Positions 34,357 through 43,148 of a stretch of 64,000 nucleotides of DNA are shown one piece after another. The stretch is from a bacterium (lineage in GTDB: Bacteria; Myxococcota_A; UBA9160; UBA4427), in contig JANSYR010000019.1 of assembly GCA_024742285.1 (NCBI GenBank), forward strand, positions 51,632 through 115,631, given 5' to 3'. The translations under genes were made by a program, and so were the position numbers. How positions within the stretch are numbered: position 1 is the stretch's first letter; the number at the start of each line of letters is the position of its first letter. The notes under the pieces were generated by a model. The model was given only the letters and a program-made list of their open reading frames with translations. It had not been told where the DNA came from and searched no databases.

Positions 34357-35988
34357 ATGACGGGCGTGGCCGCACTCCTCGCCGGTCTCGGCGTCGTCGC
34401 CATCGCGTTCGGGATCCTGTCCGCGCTGTTGGCCCTCCTCCAACCCTTCACCGACCCGCTCTGGATCGCGGCGAACCTCGTCCTGGGGATCGTGCTTCTC
34501 GGCGCGGCGGTGTTCATGAGCCTCGACTCGCTCCGGGAGCGCCTCCGATCGGGCGGCGGGCGTCGCGCGGGCAAGTACGGCACGTCGGCGGTCGTCGGGA
34601 CCGCGCTCGGGATCGTGATCCTGGGCTTCCTGGGCTTTCTGTCGAGTCGCTACCACCACCGCTTCGACGTGAGCGAGGCCGGCGTGCACACGCTGTCGGC
34701 TCAGACGACGGAGCTCCTGGCGTCGCTCGAGGAGGACGTCACGATGACGGGCTTCTTCAGCGAGCTGCAATCGCCGGACGCGGCGGCGCTCCTCGATCGT
34801 TATGCCTTCGCATCGGAGCGGGTCTCGATCCGCTACGTCGATCCGAACGACGATCCGCTCCTGGTCGAGGAGCTCGGTCTCGACACCGAGGCGCTCTCCC
34901 GCGGCGTGATCCACATCGCCCTCGCCTCCGGGGCGCACACGAGTCTCTCCGAGTTCAGCGCCGCGAATTTCGAGCCCGACGTGACGAACGCGCTGGTCAA
35001 GCTCGTGAAGAGCACGGGCAAGAAGGTCTACTTCCTGGTCGGCCACAACGAGCGGCCGATCGCGGGGGAGGCCGAAGGGGGAGCCTTCGCCGCGGCCGCC
35101 GAGAGCTACGGCCGGGCGGCGGCCGCGCTCACGAACGAGACCTATGCGGTCGAGTCGCTGCTGCTCACGTCCCTCGAAACCGTTCCGGACGATGCGTCCG
35201 CCGTCGTGATCGCCGGGCCGACGCGTCCCTACCTGCCTCACGAGATCGAAGCCCTCGACGCCTACGTCGCTCGAGGCGGTGGCCTCTTCGTGGCGATCGA
35301 TCCCCGGGCCCAGACGAACCTCTACGAGCTCACGGCAGGCTGGGGGGTCGAGTTCGGCGACGACGCGATCATCGACCGCCAGGCCGCGCTCTTCGGTCAG
35401 GCGACCAGTCCGATCACCGACGACTACGCCCCGGCGCACCCGATCACCGAGCCCTTCGCCGAGCCCACGCTCTTCCCGATGGTTCGGAGCCTCGCGCTCG
35501 CCGAGGACGCTTCCGGGCTCGACGTGTTGATTCGGACCGGCGAGGCGTCCTGGGCGGAACGCAGTCTCGACGCATCGCGGGAGACGGGACGGGTCGAGTA
35601 CGACGAGCTCGACGTGCTCGGGCCCGTGGCGATCGCGGTCGCCGGGACGCCCGGCGGCGGGGCGGCGGGCGCCCACGATCCACACGGCGGTTCGGCGCCG
35701 CCGACCTCCGGCCGCGTCGTCGTCCTCGGCGACTCGGACTTCGCGTCGAACCAATACATCGACACGCTCCGGAACAAGGACCTCTTTCTCAACGCGATCA
35801 ACTGGCTGGCGGGCGAAGCGGCCGCGATCACCGTGCGCCCCAACGTTTCGCGGGCTTCGAGCTTCCAGATGTCCCAGGACGAGTTCCGGCGGATCCAGTT
35901 CCTTTCGCTCTTCGTCCTGCCGGAGGCGATCGCCGTCGTCGGGGTGCTGGCCTGGTGGTTCCGGCGCAAGGCCGGAGGCGCGGCGTGA
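34357..35988 (+). CDS. Gldg-family ABC transporter accessory protein
   Basis: This 543-residue protein starts directly after the permease gene. Three helices in the first ~120 residues and one near the C-terminus (FLSLFVLPEAIAVVGVLAWW) flank a large extracytoplasmic domain of the ABC_transp_aux/GldG family. This has VHTLSAQTTELLASLEEDV, VYFLVGHNERPI, FVAIDPRAQTNL and VVVLGDSDFASNQYI. Such domains are predicted carbohydrate- or lipid-binding modules. The partner permease, ATPase and DUF4340 genes flank it. Confidence 0.88.
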   Translation: MTGVAALLAGLGVVAIAFGILSALLALLQPFTDPLWIAANLVLGIVLLGAAVFMSLDSLRERLRSGGGRRAGKYGTSAVVGTALGIVILGFLGFLSSRYHHRFDVSEAGVHTLSAQTTELLASLEEDVTMTGFFSELQSPDAAALLDRYAFASERVSIRYVDPNDDPLLVEELGLDTEALSRGVIHIALASGAHTSLSEFSAANFEPDVTNALVKLVKSTGKKVYFLVGHNERPIAGEAEGGAFAAAAESYGRAAAALTNETYAVESLLLTSLETVPDDASAVVIAGPTRPYLPHEIEALDAYVARGGGLFVAIDPRAQTNLYELTAGWGVEFGDDAIIDRQAALFGQATSPITDDYAPAHPITEPFAEPTLFPMVRSLALAEDASGLDVLIRTGEASWAERSLDASRETGRVEYDELDVLGPVAIAVAGTPGGGAAGAHDPHGGSAPPTSGRVVVLGDSDFASNQYIDTLRNKDLFLNAINWLAGEAAAITVRPNVSRASSFQMSQDEFRRIQFLSLFVLPEAIAVVGVLAWWFRRKAGGAA

Positions 35989-37457
35989 GTCCGCGAACGA
36001 CCGGAATCCTCGCGGTCGTCGCCCTCGCGCTCGGCCTCTTCGTCTGGTTCCACGAGATCGAGGGGGAGGCGGAGCGCCGGGCCGTCGCGGACGAAGCGAA
36101 CAAGGTCTGGAGCGGTCTCGCCCCTGGAGACGTCGACGCGATCGAGATGACGACCCTCGACGGGGTCGAGGCTCGCTTCGAGCGCCGGGAGGGGCGCTGG
36201 TGGCTGGTCGCGCCGGTCCTGGCGCGCGCCGACGCGACCGCCCTCGATGCGATCACGAACGCGCTCACGAACCTGCCGAAGGAAGGCGACGTGTCCGGAG
36301 ACCGGGATCCCGTCGACTTCGATCTGGGGATCGATCCGTCGGCGCCGGGCTCGGCGCGGCGACTCGTGCGCTTCGAGATCGCGGGCGAGACACGAGGGCT
36401 TCGCGTCGGACGGACGACGCCGGTCGGGGGGCACCGCTACGTGGCGCGCCTCGCCGACGACGCGGTCGCCTATGTCGAGAGCTTCCGGGTCAATGCCTTC
36501 GAGCGGAACCTCGCGGACCTGCGCGATCGCGACGTGTTCACCTTCGCGAGCGACGACGTCGAGCGGGTCGGGGTCGCGCCGGGCAGCGACGGACGCGAGG
36601 TCGTGCTCGCGCGCGATGCCTCGGGCGCGTGGCAGCTGGTCGCTCCTTTCGAGGCGAAGGCCGACGAGGAGGCCGTCCGCGAGCTCGTCTCGAACCTGAC
36701 CCACCTGCGCGCGCGGGACTTCGTCGACGACCCCGCCGCGATCGATCCAGCGCTCCGGGCGCAGACGGCCCTCCGCCTCTCCTGGCGACTGGCCGGTGAA
36801 GCCAGCGATCGCCGGGCGCGGATCGCGGGCTCGACCGCGGAGGGGCGCCTCTTCGAGTCCACCGACGGAACCTTCTTCCTGGTCGCCGAGGAGCGATTGG
36901 GTGAGTTCGCGTCGGAGGCGGATGCGTACCGCTTCAAGCGCCTCGCCGACTTCGATCTGGCGTCGGCCCGTCGCGTCGAGCTGCATTTCATGGAGGCCGC
37001 CGCGGATCGCTCGGAGACGCTCGACGTCGTGGCCGAGCTCCGGGAAACCGGGTGGGCGAGCGGCGACAGCCCCCTCGATCCGGACCGCATGACGCGTCTG
37101 ATCCGCGAGCTCTCGAGTCTCGAGGCGACGTCGATCCTGGCGGACGAGGTGGGCGAAGCCGAACTCGAAGGGCTCGGCCTCGCGCCGCCGCGCGCGCGGC
37201 TCCGGATCGAAGGCGCGGCCGATCGCGCGGAACCGCTCGAGGTGCTCGCGGACCTGCGTTTCGGTCGCTTCGACGGGACACGCGGGCTCGTCGTCCAGCG
37301 CGCGGACCTCGGCACGGTCTTCGTGCTCGAGCCCGAGCTGGCCGAGGGTCTCCCGTACTCGGCGGACCACTACCGCTTCGCGTTCGAGACCCTCGGGAGT
37401 GAGGCGGAGGAGCCGCCGCCCGAGATCGATCCGCTCGAAGGGGTGCCGGGGCCCTGA
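35985..37457 (+). CDS. DUF4340-domain protein of the Gld-type transporter cluster
   Basis: The 490-residue protein starts at a GTG overlapping the preceding stop (GTGA). One N-terminal helix (TTGILAVVALALGLFVWF) anchors an extracytoplasmic region with two DUF4340-like units (about 40-200 and 205-440). Landmarks are VDAIEMTTLDGVEARFERRE, GRWWLVAPV, YVESFRVNAFERNLADLRDR and DVERVGVAPG. It occurs with GldG-type genes in many genomes. Function unknown; it probably binds the exported ligand or contacts the GldG domain. Confidence 0.85.
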   Translation: MSPRTTGILAVVALALGLFVWFHEIEGEAERRAVADEANKVWSGLAPGDVDAIEMTTLDGVEARFERREGRWWLVAPVLARADATALDAITNALTNLPKEGDVSGDRDPVDFDLGIDPSAPGSARRLVRFEIAGETRGLRVGRTTPVGGHRYVARLADDAVAYVESFRVNAFERNLADLRDRDVFTFASDDVERVGVAPGSDGREVVLARDASGAWQLVAPFEAKADEEAVRELVSNLTHLRARDFVDDPAAIDPALRAQTALRLSWRLAGEASDRRARIAGSTAEGRLFESTDGTFFLVAEERLGEFASEADAYRFKRLADFDLASARRVELHFMEAAADRSETLDVVAELRETGWASGDSPLDPDRMTRLIRELSSLEATSILADEVGEAELEGLGLAPPRARLRIEGAADRAEPLEVLADLRFGRFDGTRGLVVQRADLGTVFVLEPELAEGLPYSADHYRFAFETLGSEAEEPPPEIDPLEGVPGP

Positions 37458-37463
37458 CCGGTC

Positions 37464-38285
37464 TCAGCCCGGCCGGACGATCCGTTCGAGCAGGGCTTCG
37501 TGGATCCGCCCGTTCGAGCTCGCGACCTCCCGTCCGCTCCGGTCCGGCGGTCCGCCGACGAAGTCCGTGACGCGCCCGCCGGCTTCTTCGAGGATCAGGT
37601 AGCCGGCCGCGACGTCCCACGGATGGAGCTTGAGCTCCCAGTACGCGTCCACCCGACCGGCCGCGACGTAGCAGAGGTCGAGGGCGGCGCTCCCGTCGCG
37701 GCGGATGCCCCGGGCGCTCTTCACGACGTTGCGGAAGCTCTCGAGATTGTCGTCGTCGCTCCGGTGGACGTCGTAGGCGAAGCCTGTGGCGACGAGGGCG
37801 CGCCCCCATTCCTCCTCCCGGGAAACCGTGAGCCGGCGATCCCGCAGCCAGGCCCCATCGCCCTTCGCCGCCTCGAAGCGCTCGTCGAGCAGCGGATCGT
37901 AGACGATGCCGACCGCTCGCTCGTACTCACCGTCCGCGGTTCGGCGTTCGATCCCGATCGAGACGCAGAAGCGCGGAAAGCCGTGGGCGAAGTTCGTGGT
38001 GCCGTCGAGGGGGTCGATGATCCAGCGGAAGGGGGCGTCGCGGTCTTCGCCGTGGCCCTCCTCGGCGAGGATCGCGTCGTCGGGTCGGGCGCCTTCGATC
38101 CCCGAGACGATCAGCTGCTCGCAGGCGCGATCGACTTCGGTCACGAGGTCGATCGATGCGCTCTTCGTGTCGATCGTGAGGCCCGTCTCGTAGCGGTCAC
38201 GCTGGATCGCCCCCGCGCGTTCGGCGAGATCGCGGGCGATGGCGAGGATCGGGGCGAGGGCGTCGTCGGACGCGGCGAGCGGCAT
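37464..38285 (-). CDS. suhB: Inositol-1-monophosphatase (SuhB-like)
   Basis: This Mg-dependent sugar phosphatase of 273 residues has the metal-site motifs EEGHG, the signature WIIDPLDGTTNFAHGFP and HPWDVAAGYLILEEAGGR. In enterobacteria SuhB also acts in rRNA antitermination; here only the phosphatase role is supported. It lies convergent to the DUF4340 gene, 7 bp apart. It runs in the same direction as tatD and holB upstream, which may be one transcription unit. Confidence 0.92.
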   Translation of the reverse strand: MPLAASDDALAPILAIARDLAERAGAIQRDRYETGLTIDTKSASIDLVTEVDRACEQLIVSGIEGARPDDAILAEEGHGEDRDAPFRWIIDPLDGTTNFAHGFPRFCVSIGIERRTADGEYERAVGIVYDPLLDERFEAAKGDGAWLRDRRLTVSREEEWGRALVATGFAYDVHRSDDDNLESFRNVVKSARGIRRDGSAALDLCYVAAGRVDAYWELKLHPWDVAAGYLILEEAGGRVTDFVGGPPDRSGREVASSNGRIHEALLERIVRPG

Positions 38286-38332
38286 ACGGAGCTCCGTTCG
38301 ATGGGGCGGTGAGTGCGGTGTGCCGGTCTGGC

Positions 38333-39127
38333 TCAGTCGGCGTCCGGGAGGCGGTAGAAGCGGCGCGCGTTGTTCGTGGTGTGCGCGGCCACGGTCTCGA
38401 CGGGGACCTCGTGCACGCGGGCGAGGGTCTCGCCGACGACGGCGACCCAGGCGGGCTCGTTCCTTCGACCGCGATGGCCCTGGGGCGCCAGGAAGGGCGC
38501 GTCCGTCTCGACCATCAGGCGTTCGAGGGGAACACCCGCGGCGGTGGCGCGCAGGTCATGGCTGTTCTTGAACGTCACGATCCCGGAGAACGAGACGTAG
38601 AAGCCGTGGTCCATCGCCCGCTGCGCGAAGTCGAGGTTTCCCGAATAGCAGTGGAGGACGCCTTCGAGCGCGTCCTGACCCTCGGCGATCCAGATCTCGA
38701 GGAGCTCCTCGTAGGCGTTCGGCTCGTCCCCGCGCACGTGGATCGAGACCGGCACCCCCAGCTCCTTCGCGAGCGCGACCTGCTCGGCGAAGACCGCCCG
38801 TTGGATCTCCCGCGGCGAGTTCATGTAGTGGTAGTCGAGGCCGCATTCTCCGAGAGCGACGACGCGGGGGTGGTCGAGCCAGGCACGAATCGCCGCGCGG
38901 TTCTCGTCGTCGAGCTCCGCGGCCTCGTGGGGATGGACGCCGACCGTGGCCCAGATCCGGTCGTCGGTCTCGGCGAGGGCGATCGCCTCGGCATTGCCGG
39001 CGATGCCGTAGCCCGAGCCGATCGAGACGATCTCGTCCACGCCCCCCGCGAACGTGCGCGCGAGCACCTCCGCGCGGTCTTCGTCGAAGCGGTTCGCAGT
39101 CACGTGGCAATGGCTGTCGAGCCACAT
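38333..39127 (-). CDS. tatD: TatD-family deoxyribonuclease
   Basis: This metal-dependent hydrolase of 264 residues has the metal ligands WLDSHCHVTANRFDEDR, VGVHPHEA, ALGECGLDYHYMNSP, VSIHVRG and LMVETDAPFLAPQGHRGRRNEP, all consistent with TatD 3'-5' exonuclease/DNase activity. It is placed between suhB and the delta-prime subunit gene, a frequent bacterial neighbourhood (holB-tatD). ATG 39127 is chosen as the start just before the first motif. Confidence 0.93.
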   Translation of the reverse strand: MWLDSHCHVTANRFDEDRAEVLARTFAGGVDEIVSIGSGYGIAGNAEAIALAETDDRIWATVGVHPHEAAELDDENRAAIRAWLDHPRVVALGECGLDYHYMNSPREIQRAVFAEQVALAKELGVPVSIHVRGDEPNAYEELLEIWIAEGQDALEGVLHCYSGNLDFAQRAMDHGFYVSFSGIVTFKNSHDLRATAAGVPLERLMVETDAPFLAPQGHRGRRNEPAWVAVVGETLARVHEVPVETVAAHTTNNARRFYRLPDAD

Positions 39128-39222
39128 CGTTCGGATTCCTCTCGCGGGGGCGTTACGGGGTCGGAGGACACTCGCCGAGCGCCCGCGGGCGATGGATCGG
39201 CCGAGCGCCCGCAGGCGAATGA

Positions 39223-40140
39223 TCAGCCGGTTGCGTCGCGCAGGCCGAGCAGGAGTCGTTCGGCCACCATCTGAGGATTCGCGTTGCGCTGGATCAGGTC
39301 GCGCCGGAGCTGCTGGACGCTCCGGTAGGCATCGAGGGCCCGCACGCCGGGCGTCTCGCCCCGCTCGACGCGGGCCTTCACGTCCTGGCGAAGCCACTCG
39401 GCGGACACGTCGATCAGCTCGGTGACGCCCTCCGCGGCCACGGCCCGGGCGCCGCGGTAGCCCTCCGCGAAATCGAGGACCTCGCCGATGCTCCGGCCGC
39501 GCAGACCGTCGAGCATGGACACGATCTCGAATACGTCTTCTTCGGCGTCGGGGCCGCGCAGGACGCGGTTCTCGTCGGTCGGGAAGCGGATCCGCACGCT
39601 GCGCGACCGGATCGTCGCGATGATCGCGGAGGCGCGACTGGCGACGAGGAGGACGCTCGTGTTCTCCGGCGGCTCCTCGGTCAGGCGGAGGAGGGCGTTC
39701 TGGGCCTGCGGATTCAGCCACTCGGCGCCGTCGATGATCGCCACTCGGCGCCCGCCCTCGTTCGCGCCGAGGCGGAGCGCGTTCTGAATGTCGCGGATCT
39801 GGCCGATCGTGATCCGGGTGTCGTCGGGGCCCCGCTCCACGTAGAGCAGATCGGGATGGTCGCCGAGGTGGCGGTGGGTGGGACCGCGCTTGCCCTTGCC
39901 GTCGAGGACGATCGGCTCCGTCTCGTCGTCCTGACGGGAGCGCTGGCAGGCGCTGCACTGCTCGCAGGGGCGGCCGTCGATCGGGTCCAGGCAGACGAGG
40001 GCTCGGGCGAACGCCTGGGCCAGGACTCCGGGAAGCGTGCCGGTCCCGGTCAAGAGATAGGACGAGTGGACTCGGCCGTTCTCCACCGAACGACGGAGGA
40101 TTTCCGCCGGATCATTCTCCCCGTGGGCCATGCCTTCCAT
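39223..40140 (-). CDS. holB: DNA polymerase III delta-prime subunit
   Basis: This 305-residue subunit of the clamp loader has the zinc Cys residues in CLDPIDGRPCEQCSACQ. An insert-like segment (KGKRGPTHRHLG) precedes GQIRDIQNALRLGANEGGRR, VAIIDGAEWLNPQAQNALLR and LTEEPPENTSVLLVA. As expected for delta-prime, no intact Walker A GKT is seen (TGTGTLPG). It usually pairs with tmk, which is not adjacent here. Confidence 0.9.
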   Translation of the reverse strand: MEGMAHGENDPAEILRRSVENGRVHSSYLLTGTGTLPGVLAQAFARALVCLDPIDGRPCEQCSACQRSRQDDETEPIVLDGKGKRGPTHRHLGDHPDLLYVERGPDDTRITIGQIRDIQNALRLGANEGGRRVAIIDGAEWLNPQAQNALLRLTEEPPENTSVLLVASRASAIIATIRSRSVRIRFPTDENRVLRGPDAEEDVFEIVSMLDGLRGRSIGEVLDFAEGYRGARAVAAEGVTELIDVSAEWLRQDVKARVERGETPGVRALDAYRSVQQLRRDLIQRNANPQMVAERLLLGLRDATG

Positions 40141-40211
40141 CGCGCCTCAGTCTAGCGGGCCCCTCTCATGCGCGTCACGGCCGTGCAGAGCCCCCCGCAA
40201 CCGCAGGGCGC

Positions 40212-40230
40212 CCCGCGATTTTTTCGCGGG
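40212..40230. other. Hairpin upstream of bactofilin
   Basis: CCCGCGA and TCGCGGG form a perfect 7-bp stem around five T, between the divergent holB and bactofilin genes and just ahead of the sigma-28-like promoter. It may be part of a regulatory site. Confidence 0.4.
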
Positions 40231-40237
40231 ATTGCAC

Positions 40238-40265
40238 TCAAGATGCCGCTTGCCTGCGTCGATAA
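40238..40265 (+). promoter_or_regulatory. Sigma-28 (FliA)-like promoter before bactofilin
   Basis: TCAAG (40238-40242) is followed after 15 bp by GTCGATAA (40258-40265). This is close to the sigma-28 pattern TCAAG-N15-GCCGATAA, with one mismatch in the -10. The transcript would start near 40272, 30 bp before the gene. Confidence 0.45.
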
Positions 40266-40301
40266 CGCGGGTGTCAGGCGATTTACGGAGGCACCCCAGC
40301 G

Positions 40302-40784
40302 ATGGCAATCAGCGGATTCGGGAAAGGCAAGGAAGGCACGACGACGACCAGCACGAGCACCAGCTCGGCGCCGGCGGCCGGAGGCCTGGGCAACCTGACC
40401 GCCTTCATCGACCAGGGCTCCGAGTTCGAGGGCAAGCTGTCCTTCAAGGACACGGTCCGCATCGACGGCACCTTCAGCGGCGAGATCTCCAGCGACAACA
40501 CGCTGATCGTCGGTGAGTCGGGTCAGATCCACGCGACGATCCACTCGGTCTGCGTCGTGATCAGCGGCCTCGTCGAAGGAAACATCATCGCCAGCGAGCA
40601 GATCTTCCTGCACAAGTCGGCGGTCGTGAACGGCGACCTCGAGAGCCCGATCGTGATCATGGAAGAGGGCGCCCAGCTGAACGGCAACGTGAAGATGGGC
40701 AAGGCGGCCGGGAGCGCGAGCAAGAGCCCGCCGCCCGCCGCGACGAACGACGGCGCCAAGAACGGCGACGGATCGTCGAACTAG
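40302..40784 (+). CDS. Bactofilin
   Basis: This 160-residue polymer-forming cytoskeletal protein has a disordered Ser/Thr/Ala start (about 1-30), a beta-helix bactofilin core (about 31-135) and a Pro/Ala/Asn-rich tail. The core begins FIDQGSEFEGKLSFKDTVRI and shows the regular turns DGTFSGEI, VGESGQIHA, SGLVEGNII and NGDLESPIVI. Bactofilins assemble into filaments without nucleotides and organise cell shape, division or motility proteins. Ribosome site GGAGG is 11 nt upstream of the ATG. The upstream promoter suggests a link to a motility regulon. Confidence 0.93.
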   Translation: MAISGFGKGKEGTTTTSTSTSSAPAAGGLGNLTAFIDQGSEFEGKLSFKDTVRIDGTFSGEISSDNTLIVGESGQIHATIHSVCVVISGLVEGNIIASEQIFLHKSAVVNGDLESPIVIMEEGAQLNGNVKMGKAAGSASKSPPPAATNDGAKNGDGSSN

Positions 40785-40794
40785 CGAATTCAGT

Positions 40795-40811
40795 CGCGTC
40801 CAGAGGACGCG
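40795..40811 (+). terminator. Hairpin after bactofilin
   Basis: CGCGTCC and GGACGCG form a 7-bp stem with loop AGA. A second GC-rich inverted repeat follows (GGCCCCG/CGGGGCC around 40840-40870). These probably serve as bidirectional terminators for the convergent bactofilin and nfu genes. Confidence 0.4.
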
Positions 40812-40889
40812 CGCAGTGAGCAAGGGGGGCCGGCCCCGTCTTTCGCGTACAGCACGCGGGGGGCGGGGCCACTCTCTTTCAGGGGCGCC

Positions 40890-40932
40890 GTGTGCCACCT
40901 GACCGGCGGCGTCGTGTGCCGCCTGACCGGCG
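40890..40932. repeat. Two direct 19-nt repeats
   Basis: GTGTGCCACCTGACCGGCG (40890-40908) recurs at 40914-40932 with one change (A to G), 24 bp apart, in the noncoding spacer between bactofilin and nfu. A local duplication is likely. Confidence 0.5.
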
Positions 40933-40953
40933 CGGAGCGCCTGGCGTCGACGG

Positions 40954-41214
40954 TCAGTACGCGTCGACGGCGACCACGGTCTGGACGCCGCTGAACGCCT
41001 TCTTGAGCGGCTCCTCGATCCCGACCCTGAGCGTCGCGAGTCGGGCAGGGCACTCGATGCAGGCCCCCTGGAGTGCGATGCGCACGGTCCCGTCGCGCTC
41101 GACGGAGAGGAGCTCGACGTTCCCGCCGTCGGCCACGATCGCCGGACGAACCCGATCGAGCCAGGCCTCGACGGCCTCCCTCGCCGGCGGCGGAGTATCC
41201 CAGGCAGCGCTCAT
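40954..41214 (-). CDS. NifU-like (Nfu) Fe-S scaffold domain protein
   Basis: This 86-residue single-domain Nfu has the CxxC motif GACIECPA, followed by LRVGIEEPLKKAF, and the leading helices WLDRVRPAIVADGGNVELL. These proteins carry or transfer [4Fe-4S] clusters. It stands alone, without the carrier or desulfurase genes (those are at 12.4 kb). The second Cys sits in CIEC rather than the common CGSC. Confidence 0.88.
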   Translation of the reverse strand: MSAAWDTPPPAREAVEAWLDRVRPAIVADGGNVELLSVERDGTVRIALQGACIECPARLATLRVGIEEPLKKAFSGVQTVVAVDAY

Positions 41215-41352
41215 GAAGCTCCCATCGGCGCCCCGAGGACCCGGCTGGAGCCCCGACGATCGACGCGGCGGGAGAGCGGCACGACGCGTGTCCCGTCCCG
41301 GATCCAGAGGCGCCTCGGATGCGAGCCGAGCGGAGCGCTGGCAGGCGGGCGC

Positions 41353-42879
41353 CTAGAACGTCACCCGCTGCTGGAGGCCGCCGTCGGCGGTCCAGATCTC
41401 GAGGTCGCCTTCGCTGAGCCAGGCGATCTCGGCCGCGCCGTCTTCGTCGACGTCGACCGTCGCGACGAGGTCGAGGGCCGCGTCCGGGAGGACTGCGCCC
41501 TCCTGCCAGTCGATCGAGATGGGCGCGTCGGCCGCGCCGCCTTCGGCGAAGCCGATGACGAGGGTCCCGTTCGCCGCGCGGGTCAGGAGGTCGTCGCGTC
41601 CGTTGCCGTCGAGATCCGCGATCGCGAGGAGCGTCGTTCCGGCAGGCTGTCCGCTGTCGGCCGCGAGGCTCGGTGCGGCGAGGCTCGCGCTCGAGAGCGT
41701 CAGGCCACGATCGCCGTCGACCCAGAGGAGTTCGGCGACGCCGTCGCCGTCGAAGTCACCGTGGCCGGCGAGTCGCATGTCGGCATGCGCGCGGGCCGGC
41801 GGTTGGGTCTCGTCGTTCGCGCCGCTCACGATCCAGACGTCGCCGGTCGCCGTATCTTCCACGAGCCAGTCGCCGAAGCCGTCGCCGTCGAAGTCCGCAA
41901 GCCCGACGAAGCGCTCGGTCGCGTTCAGTCGCAGACCTTCGGCGAGCGTCGCGGGCAGGTCGGTCGCATCGAGGAAGTCCTCGCCATCGGACACGAAGAG
42001 CTGGCCAGCCGGGTCCTGCCAGACGAGCTCGCGGAGATCGTCCGCGTCGGCACGGCCCGTACCCGCGAGCGAGACGCCCGCAGCGATCTCGTGGTCGACG
42101 TGGGCCTGCAGCCAGTCCCGGGCCTCGGTCGAGAGACCGGCCTCGGGCAGGCGGGCATCGCCGCCGAGGAGCAGCGCGCGAAGCGAATGGGCGAGTCGGG
42201 TCAGCGCGTCCGCGTCCTCTTCGTCCGAGGCCTCGGTCGAGATCGTGTCGTCGACGTCCGCCGCCGGGTCGTTCGGACCCTCGCTCGAGGCGATCGGCGC
42301 TTCGTCGGCGACGGGCGCTTCCTCGGGCAGCATCGGCGCCGGTGCCGCGACGCCCTGCGGCGCGGCCTGCGCGACGACGGCCTCGGCCGAAGCCTGGAAG
42401 ATCATCGGGGGCGAGGGCGGCGAGTTGTCGCTCATCTCGCCGTTCGGGCTGATCGCGACGACCGTGACCCGGACCTGGTCGCCGGGGCTGCCGACGATGT
42501 CCGCGCTCGGCGTCATGGCGATCGTGGAGAAGGAGTAGGCCGAGCCGTTGCGCGACTCGAAGACCAGATAGTTGTCGACCGGGCCTTCCGAAGGCGCCCA
42601 CGCGAGCGTCGCGACGGTCTGCCCGGGCGCCAGGAAGACGGGATCGACGGCCACGACTGCGTCGGTGGGTGCGGTCGTGCCGCCCCCGCCGCCGCCTCCG
42701 CCGGTCGCGCCGCAGCCCGCGAGGACGCTCAGCGCGACCGCCAGGACCCCGAATCGCACGAGCCGGGCACACACACTCCGTCGGCTGCGTGCGGCGGCAG
42801 CGGACGTGTGATCGAGCGCCTCGGAGCGCGCGGAGTGTGAGCGACGAACGTGCACGGTCCCCCCATTCAGGCCGGCCAA
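41353..42879 (-). CDS. Lipoprotein with fibronectin-like and FG-GAP (VCBS-type) repeats
   Basis: This 508-residue secreted lipoprotein has a long basic N-terminal tail. The lipobox LSVLAGC is followed by a Gly-rich spacer (eight Gly), a fibronectin-type module (about 70-155), an acidic linker and then several repeats with calcium-loop motifs: DFDGDGFGDW, DFDGDGVAEL, DLDGNGRDDL and DVDEDGAAEI. These are the FG-GAP/VCBS-type beta-propeller repeats. It is likely surface-exposed. It lies divergent to the MoaD-MoaE gene across a 269-bp spacer with a CRP-like site. Role unknown; adhesion or matrix is the usual guess. Confidence 0.82.
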   Translation of the reverse strand: MAGLNGGTVHVRRSHSARSEALDHTSAAAARSRRSVCARLVRFGVLAVALSVLAGCGATGGGGGGGGTTAPTDAVVAVDPVFLAPGQTVATLAWAPSEGPVDNYLVFESRNGSAYSFSTIAMTPSADIVGSPGDQVRVTVVAISPNGEMSDNSPPSPPMIFQASAEAVVAQAAPQGVAAPAPMLPEEAPVADEAPIASSEGPNDPAADVDDTISTEASDEEDADALTRLAHSLRALLLGGDARLPEAGLSTEARDWLQAHVDHEIAAGVSLAGTGRADADDLRELVWQDPAGQLFVSDGEDFLDATDLPATLAEGLRLNATERFVGLADFDGDGFGDWLVEDTATGDVWIVSGANDETQPPARAHADMRLAGHGDFDGDGVAELLWVDGDRGLTLSSASLAAPSLAADSGQPAGTTLLAIADLDGNGRDDLLTRAANGTLVIGFAEGGAADAPISIDWQEGAVLPDAALDLVATVDVDEDGAAEIAWLSEGDLEIWTADGGLQQRVTF

Positions 42880-43020
42880 TTCGGATGGATCCGATGATTC
42901 AGATACGCTGATGGATCTGGAATCCGATCCGAGTGGATTCTGGGATCTGACCCGGGGGGTGTTGGTTCCGCCGGGCCGATCTCTGTTTCAGTGAGTTTCG
43001 GAGAGCGCCGGGGTTGTCGA

Positions 43021-43036
43021 TGTGACGTTGATCACA
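43021..43036. promoter_or_regulatory. CRP-like binding site
   Basis: TGTGA-CGTTGA-TCACA is a perfect match to the CRP half-sites TGTGA-N6-TCACA. It sits between the divergent FG-GAP lipoprotein and MoaD-MoaE genes, 112 bp before the MoaD-MoaE start. Confidence 0.45.
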
Positions 43037-43117
43037 ACAACTGGGCGCATCGTCAATTTCTCGACATCGGGATGGAAAACACCCATCTCGGGCTGGGGCG
43101 TTCCTCGATTTGAGGGG

Positions 43118-43143
43118 GGCGGAGCCCCGGGGTAGGCTCCGCC
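43118..43143 (+). promoter_or_regulatory. Hairpin directly before the MoaD-MoaE start
   Basis: GGCGGAGCC and GGCTCCGCC form a perfect 9-bp stem around an 8-nt loop, ending 5 nt before the ATG at 43149. The only ribosome-site-like sequence (GAGGGGGG) overlaps its 5' side, so the fold could limit translation. Confidence 0.45.
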
Positions 43144-43148
43144 GCTCC

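Noticed and set aside
39223..40140. HolB gene read as defective because it lacks a Walker A Lys
   Set aside because: Delta-prime subunits normally lack a functional P-loop, so this is expected.
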